Of a stretch of DNA of 64,000 nucleotides, positions 45,701-56,291 are shown in pieces (the first letter of the stretch is position 1; every line of letters begins with the position of its first letter). Location: assembly GCA_032433595.1 (NCBI GenBank), contig JASWJB010000094.1:1-64000 (forward strand). The letters run 5' to 3'. This stretch comes from Conoideocrella luteorostrata (Eukaryota; Ascomycota; Sordariomycetes; Hypocreales; Clavicipitaceae). Below the pieces are notes generated by a model, which had not been told where the DNA came from, searched no databases, and saw only the letters and a list, made by a program, of their open reading frames with translations. The position numbers and the translations under genes are program-made.

Positions 45701-48700
45701 AGCGATCAACGCAGAAAAAGAAACGAACATGGCGCTGTAATTTGCATTTGAACCCTTGAGCATTTCTTTCGATGAGAGTCCGAGAATTAACCATTAGCAG
45801 CAGTCGGAAGACGAAAATTGTACGGTAATCTTCTCTGTTAATCTTCCTTGCTTTCACCGCTTTAAGACAGATTTTTCACTGGTCGTTTATTCAAAGCTCA
45901 ACTAAAATGTTTCAAGCAGTTATGATGAACTTGGGAGTTGGGCGCAATGTACAAAGTGGCATCACAATTCTCAGTTCAGGGAAGCAAGCTACCCCTAGAA
46001 GCCTTGCTAAGAATTTCCATTCCGATCTTAGTGCAGTGGTCCCGCGAGTACGTGTCTGTGTTGGCATTCAGAGTGGTTAAACTACTCTGCACTAGCAGAC
46101 CTGCACTGTCTGAGCCAGTGTACAAGTTGCAAGAACGGGTGTGCAAGACACGGCGTTTGCCCGGACGCGCCACCGGCGATCGTATCTGATGCGCATGCCA
46201 AGGGAAGTAAATTGCAACTATTTCATGTCATCAATGGGTAACCGAGACTCTCAGCTTCGCTGGAAGCAAAAGAAAGAAAAGACACCATCTGATTTCTCTC
46301 AATTCGGTCAAGTTCGATTTTCATCAGTAAAGTTGGGCGTTCCATGTGTTTGAAGTTGTCAGACGCTGTCGGTGGATGCCGCCCGTGTTAACTTTTCCGA
46401 AAGCTCAGGTGACCAGACCAGTTCAATGCCGATTTAATTGCTCTTTCTTTCTCGCCGGGGACATGATAAAGATGAAAGATCATTTGGTGGTGTGTTCACC
46501 GTTGTTTGAATAGGACAGGCTACTTCGAACGTCAGGAGCATGTTGTGTCACCGTTACACACATGCCTTCGCTTACAGTACTTCTAAACTATTAATCAATT
46601 AGGTACCTGAAAGGGATTGACATGTAATATGTATAGCTTGGGCTCAAGATCACCAACAAGTAGCAGAATACAGTATGGGGGGGGGGTCTCATATTCAGCA
46701 GCTCCTTCTACCCTGCTCGTTAGAGCAAGAATCGACCCTGGCGCCAACACTAATGGAGGCCCGAGTTGGAATAGACAGGTTGCGCCATGTGGATTGAGTA
46801 CGGTCTATTGGCAGCACACATTTCCTACTACGATGAAGAAAAGCCCATGAACGACTATACACACCGTTCAAGTATACCTGCTAGAGTTGGTCCGCGTGTT
46901 GGGAGATTCGTAGTCGTCGAAGCTCGCTTATCAGTCCAACCACAAACCGGTGCTTCTGTGTAAGCTCAAGACGGATGCCCCATTTTCACGGATCAAACAG
47001 ACGGCCCAAGGCCTGCCTGTGCCTGCCTGTCTGCCGAGTTTCTTGTACGGAGTACAATAGAGCACAAGATGCCTATTCAGATTATTGTACTATTGTACCA
47101 CTGTCTTCGCCCTGCATGTCGCTAGCCAACCAACCCCATGCGGATGCATCATCATCCAGGTCAGCGGGTCCGTCCGGACCCAAGCTCCTGGGATGAATCA
47201 AGCCAAGCACACACCCACGTACATTAAACCACGACATGCTTGTCGTGGTAAGTACTCCTGGTGCAAAGGTCTTTGCGGGCGCTTCAAGTCTTACTCTGTA
47301 TTTGGAATCTAATTGGTCGATCAGAGTTGTTGGCAGAATATGAGAAGCTGCCACTATTTCCAGCCTTCGTCAGCAATTGTTCAATTTGATGTCGGATCTG
47401 ATGGATTCCAACGCCGACAATGCCACACATAGTCAGGGAACAGATGACTGCTCAGAGTACTGATTCACCCGGGTGATCCAATGAATGTTTTACCAAGAGT
47501 GCTGTCGCACTACATTAGCGTCGGTGGAGGATCCACCCGTTCAGCTGGGAAGTGTTGTCCAGCTTGCCAACTGGAGTTGGTGTCAGCCGCCGTGCCGCCT
47601 ACCAACCCCGTTCGTTTAGCTTTGTCGCCTGCCGAATCTTGATTTGCCACGAACCCGATCCAATCTTGGCCAAATGCACAATGAGCAGAGATTTAGACCC
47701 CGCCACTGTCGATCGGCGTGCAGCAGCTTCCTGTCTCACGAGTCTTGCAGGTAGATGTAGCTTCAAAGCGTGCACAATCTCTCGCTTCAATCTTCGTGTA
47801 AAGTCTATGTTGCGCTAAGAAGGAGCAAGTCTGGATTATAGAAATAGTTTGATCTTGAAAAGGCCAACTATAGCAACTTAGGCCTCGTCTGCGAGGTAAA
47901 TCCAGTCTTGACCATTCCTTACCCCGGTCATTTGTTTACTGACATCCCGCAGCCAGTCCACGGCTAGTCTACGGCTAGTCCACGGCCACTACGGTATAAT
48001 TCAGCTTGACAGGAAAGTCGTAGTTGAAAGGAGAAAAGTAAGCACATTGACTTTGAGCAGGCTTTATAAAAAATGTTGAAGCATGATCCTACTCACTGAT
48101 CAAGGCCCTGGGGATCTTCTGACTGACGACGATGATGGTGAGAGTAGGCCGTCAAAATTCGTGAGTCAATATGTGCCAGGGTTCGTCCAACATTCCAAAC
48201 CAGCTACAGCGCATGGCCAAGTGTATTCTCGGGTGGCTATGGAATGTGAGCGATAAACAATCGGCAACAAACTTTGGATGTGCAAAGCAACTATTATCAC
48301 TACCACTACTACTACCGTAGCTACTCTCACTGTCGCCATCACGCCACCGCTCGGCTCCATGATCTAAAGCCGATTGCCCCCATCCACAAGAAAGGAAAAA
48401 TAGGAAAAAGTTTTGCTGAGAATGATGCACTTATTTACATAATGGCCTTTTTCACCTGTCTGCCCGCCCAAAACCCCATTCCCAGTGTCAACAAGATCCA
48501 CAATGTCGTGTTTAATTCGGCATAAAATACAGCACAACACCATTTCACTGAAAGGGGGGAGGGCATATCAGTTGAGCATACAAGCCTTGATTGTCTATCC
48601 ATTTCTGGGTTAGACCCAACGGCCGACTTATGGGCCACGCATGTCTCTAGCTGCGGGCCGTCATTTTCTGGTGAGACAAAAGCGTCGACTATTAAGGTCA

Positions 48701-49897
48701 GAAGGGATGGATTCGAGCAGGCTTTTTGTTTCGCGAATCAGTCGCTTCGCTAGCCAAGCTAATAGCTGAACGACTCTCGTTTCAAGTCTGAAGTGTTATT
48801 TTTTTTAATCTCCGGAAGGGGGTGAACCTGGATTCTATGAGCCTGCTGCTTGGAACTTACGCAGACGAACACATGAGAGGACTGACGAACATTCTTAAGC
48901 ATGCGTTCTTGCATGCAGGCGTCAGTAAGCCTGTGCGGTCTTGACCGGACCCCCACCCAAAGTTGATCTGTCATAAAGCTGGGTCTTGCTGTGCACCGTG
49001 GATCGCATTTCCTTGATCCCTTTAGTCACCAAAGCATCCTGAAAAAAAGGGAAGCTGGCTTTAAGCAATGCCGAAAGGGCCAGCTGAAAAGTTTGCCCCG
49101 GGGTGGCAATGATCAGCTGCGACTGTTCGATGGACAGTTCGCTGTGAGTCAGCCTTTCTTTATGGAAATCAAACCGCCTCTACCCTGGTCAGTACGATTG
49201 CATGGCACTGCGTCAGGGCCAACACTTTCTCGTCCCGCACAAACTGCCTTCAGCCTTTTCTCCTGTGCTCCTATACTTCGTGTGAGAAAATCAAGCAGTT
49301 TCGCTGCTGCTTGGGACAAACGTGTCAAAGCAAAGTTTGTGCGTCCTCATTCGTGTCTAGTTTGTACAGACTCGTCGTACTGACACTTGTATATATATCT
49401 ATACTTGCAGGAAGAGAACTATAGCGTGAGTAACTACCTGGGTAAGCATGGAGTCACGAAACCACGTCTTTTTCACGGATCACGACGAGGATGAGGGAAC
49501 GTGGAATAGCATCACAAGTCCTGAAAACAATACTAAGTGTCAAAAAATCACCGTATCACTGCAGCCTTCAAGGCACAATCAATGCGCCAAATTTCATCGC
49601 AATAATTATTCATGTGCCCATCAGATACGACAATGTAGTGACGCATCAGGCACTGTAGCAAACATTCCACCGCTGTAGAGGGTTCTATATAGAGCAAGAG
49701 AAACTGGGCCGAAGAATGATGTCTTGTCAAATGTGCCCTCATGAATCGGTTGGATTTACTCTCGTGGACCTACGGTACCCTATTGAAGTGGTGAGTTCAT
49801 TTGGTCAATATCATGCACCTCTTCCTGTCAGCATAGAGGACAATCGCACAGATGCGAGACAAAAATTCAACATAGCTTACAAGCATTGTCACCACAG
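42717..49897. other. 7.2-kb gene-poor region
   Basis: I could not assemble any gene here. Open frames are all under about 130 codons, lack family signatures and have no consistent splice partners (the longest, near 48991-49383, looks random). Holdings: degenerate copies of the CGGAGTAC element near 44391-44410, 44584-44595 and 45127-45149; an exact TACGGAGTA at 47046-47054; a G10 run at 46677-46686; CCTG repeats near 47012-47034; and three 11-bp tandem units at 47955-47987. Base composition is not strongly AT-shifted, so a heavily RIP-mutated transposon is not evident. Confidence 0.45.
47955..47987. repeat. Three tandem 11-bp units
   Basis: Units AGTCCACGGCT, AGTCTACGGCT and AGTCCACGGCC are head-to-tail without spacer, with one change each from the consensus. 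It lies in the gene-poor region; no function inferred. Confidence 0.8.
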
Positions 49898-51024
49898 AGA
49901 TTCCAAATTGTTGCAAAAGCCTACATTCTGCGTTGTCTGAGTACCGTCGCCTTCGCCATGGGTAATCTAGGCATCAGAGAACCGGAACCAACCACAAGAG
50001 AATCCTTACCGGCAACTTGTGGCTGGATCGAGGGAAACCCCAGTAAGTGGAAGGAGATACATACTTCAAGCCAAAAGATTCATGCTAAGAAAGTGAAGAG
50101 TACCCTTTAACTTGCCACTCTGGTCAGCGATGTGCCCGCGATGCCACCAATTCCCTAGTCGGGTGCTGCTGGAGCACGCCGGGCGGGATATGTGCCCTTT
50201 CGAAGACGTGTCTAGACAAAAGGTCGACGACAAATGATCACTGGAACAATGATGGCAGCTCTGCCATGATATGGTGCGCGCGTCAATCACCGTTTAGTTT
50301 ATCCGTATCTGTTGGGATCGTCTATTCTGATGCTAAAGAGTTAGTGCTGGCTCGAAAGCCCCATATTGCCAAACGAACATTTTCAAGGGTGATCCAAATT
50401 TGAACGGATATTCTTTGTATCTGTGCGCTTCGGATACTAAAACCGAGACAATTTATCGCTGGACCTCGACTTCATCGAAAAAGGAAGACCTTCCTACCTT
50501 GCAATCGCCAGCTTCCTTCACTGCTGCTTCGACAACGCATTCTAAAGCTGCCGCAAGGGAAACAAGTGCCTCCGTGAGTGGCAGTGACGGTGAAAATTCT
50601 CTGCAATCGTCTGCTTCAACCGAAATAACTTCACCGTCTACATCCGGGCTTTCAAAGAGTGGCCCGCCTGAAACGTTCGCTACAGCCTATCACACTGCAT
50701 CCGACGCATCTGCATGGCCACTTTCAGCATCTCCTTCTTCAATGGCAGGAATTATCTTGGGATCAATTGGTTGGTACAAAAAAGAAGTTTATTTTCGTGT
50801 TTTCGTGAGACGAACAAGCTCTCTTCTAACCTTATCTATTTCACGAGCTTGTAGCCGCATCGGCCATCGTGGCAGGTTGTGGCTATATCGCGTATCAAAT
50901 CGTCAAAGCTCGAAAGAACCGAATTCCCAGGCCGAGTACTTCGAAACGAAAACAAACGCAGCGAAATATCCAATTAGATGATCGTAGACACGCCATCGAA
51001 CTAACGAACAGGACAACACGATAG
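49898..51024 (+). CDS. Cys-rich, Ser/Thr-rich single-pass surface protein (5' end unresolved)
   Basis: Assembled from four exons: 49898-50042, 50099-50273, 50345-50769 and 50855-51024. Phases agree at every join and no stop interrupts about 304 codons. The extracellular part has a Cys framework common in fungal surface proteins: ATCGWIEGNP, then YPLTCHSGQRCARDA, NSLVGCCWSTPGGIC, KTCLDKR, and AGSKAPYCQTNIFKG with YSLYLCAS. A Ser/Thr-rich stalk of about 100 residues follows. The transmembrane helix SMAGIILGSIAASAIVAGCGYIAYQIV is split by the last intron (positions in helix about 7/20). The tail is basic and ends ELTNRTTR. The first visible exon begins with RFQIVAKAYILRCLSTVAFA, which looks like part of a signal peptide. 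Its ATG was not identified; a candidate upstream exon at 49720-49790 (donor GTGAGT) keeps frame but reads poorly. Likely a cell-wall sensor or adhesin-like protein; family known, role not. Confidence 0.65.
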
Positions 51025-52080
51025 GAGCTGTGAACTTGAGGCTCAGTCATTCAGCTTCTTTCTTGCATCACAATTCTCATGCAAAATCTGGAATGATATC
51101 AAATTTTCTGTCTGGATTGTCTTTTTCATTGTGGGCAGCTTTCCCCAAATGTTGAAAGCAATGCGTGTCAAAAATACAGAGTGCAAGTTTTGATAATTAC
51201 TACCTGTGGAAGATGATGCCTTCCCTTTTCCCCCTAGACAGCCATCTATACCCGCGTCTCGTTCTATATCTTGCAAGTGTGTAGTCGAAACGTCCACAGC
51301 AGACTTTTTGCCACGTCTTGGATTAGGTTGGTTGATATTCGTCATTACCCACATCTTCATGATTGGTGTACAGGCTTTTTGCAAATTTGTTGCTATCCAC
51401 ATAGAGCTAGACGAAGAGGAGAGCACGGAAAGAATCCTCCAGATTCACGTTGGTCGATGGGATTGACCATGATACACATTGACGATTGGCAGTTAATTGG
51501 ATACACTGAGTAGTTACAGAGCCTTTAGAAGTTGAGACTAGAGATGCTCGTCAGGATGATCAGTGCCGTAAATAGCTAGAAAGGTCACAATGTCATGTCA
51601 CAAGGTAAGGCCATCCGGCTAGGTCAGGTCACAAGGTCGGGTCAGAAGGTCAAAGGGTCAGAAGATCACAGGATTACAGGATTACGAGGCCTGGAAGGCA
51701 TCATAAACAGGTGGCTCTCAGGCCTTTCAGGAAGCTTAGAATCATCATCAGTATTCAATCAATTCAATCATCAAGTTCCACTGCTCCAAAATTGCTCATA
51801 GTGCTCATAACGCAATATTAGACGCTCTTCCAATGTCCCTTACCTGGATGAGACGTACCATTTCGATCCAAAAGCAGAATATGCGGAATCAACTAAAACA
51901 CGCCACTTGAGAGACTTCTTAAAGGGCACAGGGAGTAGAGAGAAAAAGAGCTACAGCATGCAGGCGACTTCTTGGTGGAACTTGTGTACCCGCTTATGTT
52001 ATAGGATGAAGATGCACCTCCGGCCAAAAATGATCAGAAAAGTAAAGAAGAAAATGAGATTAGACAAATTTTATTCCGAA
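51025..52080. other. Intergenic region with GGTCA-rich tract
   Basis: Convergent spacer between the surface-protein gene and the DUF4202 gene. Short open frames on both strands near 51043-51466 have no signature. It contains the GGTCA array described separately. Confidence 0.45.
51622..51660. repeat. Array of five GGTCA half-site-like repeats
   Basis: GGTCA occurs at 51622, 51627, 51640, 51648 and 51656, all on the + strand. It is followed by an ACAGGATT duplication (from about 51668). It looks like a degenerate short tandem repeat; a regulatory role is speculation. Confidence 0.7.
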
Positions 52081-52874
52081 TCAGCCCTCCAAAGCCTTCC
52101 CGATCAGAATCTTAGCTCTATCGCTAAGATTCATCTGCAACGCCAATCTTCTTCCTTCTTCCGTCATCTTTCCCCATGTCTTTCTCAGAATACCCACTAT
52201 TTTCTCCTCATCTATATCTGCCTTGGCTTCAAAGTCGTCGAATTGGTCATCAAGAAACACGAGACACGCTACATCCTCCAAGATATTGGTCTCGCCGTCC
52301 GTAGACAGGCCTTCCTTTCGGATAAGCGCGGCCACGCGGTCTCGATCTCGGTCTGGCAAAGGCGGTTGAATGGCTGGCGAGGTGAGCAGATCAGCCACTT
52401 GTGACGCGGCCTGAGATTTCTGCTTGGCCCGCCAGGTTAAATATCCCGGGCGAGTCATGGGGAAGCTGGATCGGGGGAGTTCCCATCTGTGAATTAAAAA
52501 CGTAATTCCGTGTTAGCTTTGATGATGCGTAGATCCAAGATCATGCTTCATTTACAGCAGCACAGTCAAGAATGCCAGAGACCCGGAAGAGGAAGTGTCT
52601 TAAGAGATATGAGCCGACAAATTGGAACAGTGTTGCGTCAGACATACCGTCGAAAGTGTTGTGCCCTGCAAGCCAACTGGAGAGTAGGCGAAGCACCAGG
52701 ACAGCGATATTCTAGCCATTTAGTCATCTTCTGTGCATAATGCAGCTCGTAAGGTACCGTTTTGGCTCCGTCAGGCCCGTCTATCTTGTTGAGATCCTCT
52801 GCATGAGCTTCGTCAATGAGTCGCAGGGCCTGCGCATAGGGCGGTGATAGGTCCGCGAGTGATGTCGCAGTCAT
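52081..52874 (-). CDS. DUF4202 family protein
   Basis: Two exons, 52874-52648 and 52486-52081, 210 residues. MTATSLADLSPPYAQALRLI, IDEAHAEDLNK, and ELHYAQKMTKWLEYRCPGAS lead into the family core ACRAQHFRRWELPRSSFPM and TRPGYLTWRAKQKSQAA. The C-terminal half has ETNILEDVACLVFLDDQFDD and a helical end. The RAQHxxRWE motif and the later E-D-V-A-C-L-V-F-L segment resemble an HD-like all-helical fold (my inference: His, Glu and Asp residues could bind metal). The catalytic role is unknown; the family occurs in bacteria and fungi. The intron (donor GTATGT, acceptor CACAG) splits the RRW codon run. It is divergently arranged with the Myb/SANT gene. Confidence 0.85.
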
Positions 52875-53907
52875 TGCGAGACTGAAGATTTGCTATCCGC
52901 AATGACGACAGCCTTCTCTAAATCCGAGCCTATGAAGCTATCTCTTCTTTTAAACAGTATATCAGTGAATTTTGAGGTGATTTTGATGAGCCACCGAACT
53001 AGTGGCTTGTGAATGCTTATCGCAAGATGATGTCTCAGGAACCTTAAGTTGGATGAGTAAGCTATGTCAGGCAAGTTCCAATTGGAGGATACTAGGCGAG
53101 CTGCAAGACTGAATAATGAGCCGCACGGCTAAAGGTTACGCCAATGAGCGTTTGTATGGCCAAGATTGTAAATGACAATGTCTTTGTGTAGCAAGGAAAA
53201 CCGAGGGGCTGGAATGTCTCTAGGGTTGTGGCCATCAACATTTTCATCTTCAGCGAGAAATGGCGAGCTTTACAGATACGCTAATCAGAACCCCCTATGT
53301 GTTACACATGCGAGATAATACAAGACGTATTTAGCCCATATAATGCAATATGATATGATCTTTCTCACGTGTATTGGCCTTTTCTTGTCCCGATGGCACG
53401 AAGATGCAACTCATGAACAGCCAATGCTAACAAAGACCGGCGATTTGCCCACGCCGACCGCAGCTGAAATTCACTGGCATAGCCATCTGAATAATATCTA
53501 CGGGGTCACAGTGCTGTAGGTACTTGCTAATCAACGGTGTATTCACACACACGTACATCTGAGTCCTGTGTGGCCGCATTTTCATTGTTCAGCTGGCTTA
53601 CGGACTCACACCGCCTCAACAGCTGGCGACGAGGCGTAATTCATATAGTTCTCTGCGACAGGACAATTCTCTTAGCCACAAACTTGGAGGATCTATCGCA
53701 GACTAAGTTTTCTTACTTTGCTTTTTACTTAATAAAAAGTTGAAAAAAAAAAACCCTCACTCTATTGTATCTTCATTTGCTGCAGTCTTACGTCTCAAAC
53801 TACTGACACTCCGCCTTCTACCAATTTCACCATTCTGCCCAATCGTCTCACCCAGATTGTGCCATCTATTTGAGGTATCCATTTTGAGCACCATAAGTGC
53901 CTTTATA
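52875..53907. promoter_or_regulatory. Divergent intergenic region, DUF4202 / Myb gene
   Basis: 1-kb head-to-head spacer, AT-rich. The frame of the Myb gene stays open upstream to 53740 but only with a TTG initiator and hydrophobic, non-homologous residues, so it is taken as leader. Confidence 0.5.
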
Positions 53908-55185
53908 ATGGATGCCAACAGAAAAGATCACTCGCCAAACAACAGCTATTATATCTCTCACAGCGGTTCTGTTATGAGTCGCGGCCTGGTCGTTCCTCCC
54001 CATCCAGTAGCGAATGAGAAAACGCAGGCTCAAGAATTGCTTCCTAGCTTGGATGAAGGAGATGAGCAGCTTACTTTGAGGTCCGAAGAAGGCACTGTCT
54101 CTGCAAATGAGGAGACGGCCTCTGGCGAATTTGATCTTGTCTGCGAGAAGGGAAATAAAATAAAAACTCCTCAAGACATAGTCGTTTGCAAAGAGAAGAT
54201 TTGCCTAGAGATTTTACTCGATGAAGCTGCCCATGGCTCATCCAATGACGCCCCCGGCCAGTCTGACTAGTCGTCCGACAACGAGCGCTCCTCTCCAGCA
54301 AGCGAATCCATGTGCCAAAACATTCATTGCCAGAAAATCAAGTCAAAATTTTTGAAATATTACAAGGAAGCAAAACCAGAAGAACATTCGGGAAGCAGTG
54401 GCGCTGAAGAAGCTGTATCAGATCCTGGGAGATCCAGTGTGTTAGACGCTTCTTGCAATCTTGCCGGCACGACCGAAGAAACCCAGACGGTGAGCGAAGA
54501 GTTGTCTTCAAGTGACCATAATCATGCTCTGAGAGACGAAGGAGAGCCTTCGTATCATAAAACAACCCGGAGAGCTGGTTTCCAGCCTGAATGGACAGTC
54601 TCGGAAGACTTCTTGCTAACTAGCATGAAAGAATCCGAAGACAACCTTTCTTGGGCAGATATTGGAACGTCGCTCAACCGAGGCAAGAATAATGTCAAAA
54701 ATCGATGGAAGATTATCAAAGACTGTCGTCCAGGAAGCCTTAAGAATTATAACGATGATAAGGTGAGCCAAGGCTCTGAGACAGCCGCGATACACATGCT
54801 CAAGAGCCCTGCAGAGAATGCATGTCAAGGGACCAGGCCAACGGAACGAAAAGAATTGCATTACAAAGGGGCCATGCGAGAAAACAAAACTGCGAATCCT
54901 GGAAACTCAAACGTTGGCCAGTATCTCTACCGAGATCTTCACCATGGTCTTTACCCACCAGATATTGACTTCGAACCGCATAAACGCTTGAGCCCCGAGG
55001 ACTATGCTGCGCTCGCAACCATCAACAGCAAAAGCAATCAAAGTCGAATGCTTAAGATGCAGGCGAATTTTCTCAACGTTGCCGGAAAGCATATTCCAAT
55101 ATCATGTCTTTGCGAGAAACTACAAATCCCGCGTTATATCGACAACAGAACGGAGGCGAACAAATTAGAAAGAATCGGAAAATGA
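53908..55185 (+). CDS. Myb/SANT-domain protein gene interrupted by one in-frame UAG
   Basis: One reading frame of 426 codons broken only by TAG at 54268-54270. The first part (120 residues, MDANRKDHSPNNSYY to APGQSD) is acidic and disordered. Directly after the stop the same frame continues SSDNERSSPASES into the next ATG at 54310, so the low-complexity character runs across the stop. The second part carries a single Myb/SANT repeat: EWTVSEDFLLTSMKESEDN, LSWADIGTSLNRGKNNVKNR and WKIIKD, with the spaced Trp residues of a DNA-binding HTH. The C-terminal region has LSPEDYAALATINSK and the ordered-looking end. No GT-AG pair that would remove the stop was found. Options: nonsense pseudogene, readthrough, A-to-I mRNA editing (UAG to UGG), reinitiation at 54310, or base-call error. 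Confidence 0.7.
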
Positions 55186-56291
55186 ATTGATCATGTAGTC
55201 GACCGCGAGTCATGGAGAGTCACAGTCCCGATACATTGCCGTGGTCAAGGCCGGAATAACAGCAAGAGCTAAATTGTACTTGATTTAACAGACATACAAT
55301 AAAAAGCAGAACCGACTTGTCGTCTATCATTACTGGTGTTCCTGAATTAAGATACAAAACTATGAGACCCTATTACAGAAGTCATAGCCGCCATAATAAA
55401 TCTTTCCGGATCAGTGTACAAGATATTTTTTTTTCATTTTATCCGTAGACTCATCAATTCGTAACTCAAAATGCTACATACCAGCCATACCTTGCTGAAG
55501 AGTTTGGACCAACAGTTCGATATTCACAGTAATTTACGGATTTGAGTCGTGAGGGCCCGCGAGTCAAGCCATGCCGTCAACAGAGTTCAGTTCCGGCCTA
55601 CAGTATCAACAAAGCGGCCGCACGATGAACAACAAACTGTGAACAATGAACACTAGAGTAAAGAGTAAAGCGTAACATATTCTTTCTAAGGATGCAAGAC
55701 CTCTTTGCAACGTGCTGGAACTATCAACGGCCAAATACCCAAATGCTCCTTACAAATGTAAACTGCAGTACTTGCTTGTTGAATATAAATAAAGAAGAAG
55801 GTAAATAGTCTCTTGAAATCCCGGCCGTCAAAACCATATATACAAATGGTGACGCCAACCGTAATGCAAATATACAACCTTTATGTAGCAGGGAGAAGCA
55901 GACGCTGATGAATATACAGAATGTAAGAACTCAAATAGACCAGTCAAGATTGACACCCTCCGAAGAACGAAGACCCATAAGAAATAAAGAATATTAATAG
56001 TGTGTACTCCAATCCGAATCACAAGCTGCAGTGGTGATGCTTTTCAGAACAAACCCCTTTTCGTCATACCCGAGAACAGATATGTAAACGTCATGATCAA
56101 ATGATCATCAGATGAATCGGACTAAATGCCGCAGTGTCTGCGTTGCTCCTCATTTGGCATGGCAACCAATCCACCATTTGGCATTAGAAGTTGTTAAATG
56201 CAGATCCGCTTTCCATTGTAACCATGGCGGTGCCTGACACAGCACTCGCAAGGAGGTCTCTTTTTTGCTCAACGGACCAGCCTTCGTTCCG
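55186..56291. other. Convergent intergenic region
   Basis: 1.1-kb AT-rich tail-to-tail spacer with a T-run near 55427-55434. No gene or RNA recognised. Confidence 0.5.

Noticed and set aside
48991..49383. 130-codon open frame in the gene-poor region
   Set aside because: Composition looks random, no domain, no coherent splice partners, and no supporting context.
51043..51466. Overlapping open frames on both strands after the surface-protein gene
   Set aside because: Neither strand shows family signature or conserved pattern; probably 3' UTR.
53740..53907. 56-residue hydrophobic extension before the Myb protein
   Set aside because: Initiator is TTG and the residues show no family character; treated as 5' leader.
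54160..54310. Small intron removing the in-frame TAG in the Myb gene
   Set aside because: No GTRNGT-type donor with branch point and acceptor spans the stop while keeping phase; the available GT-AG pairs are too short or lack consensus.
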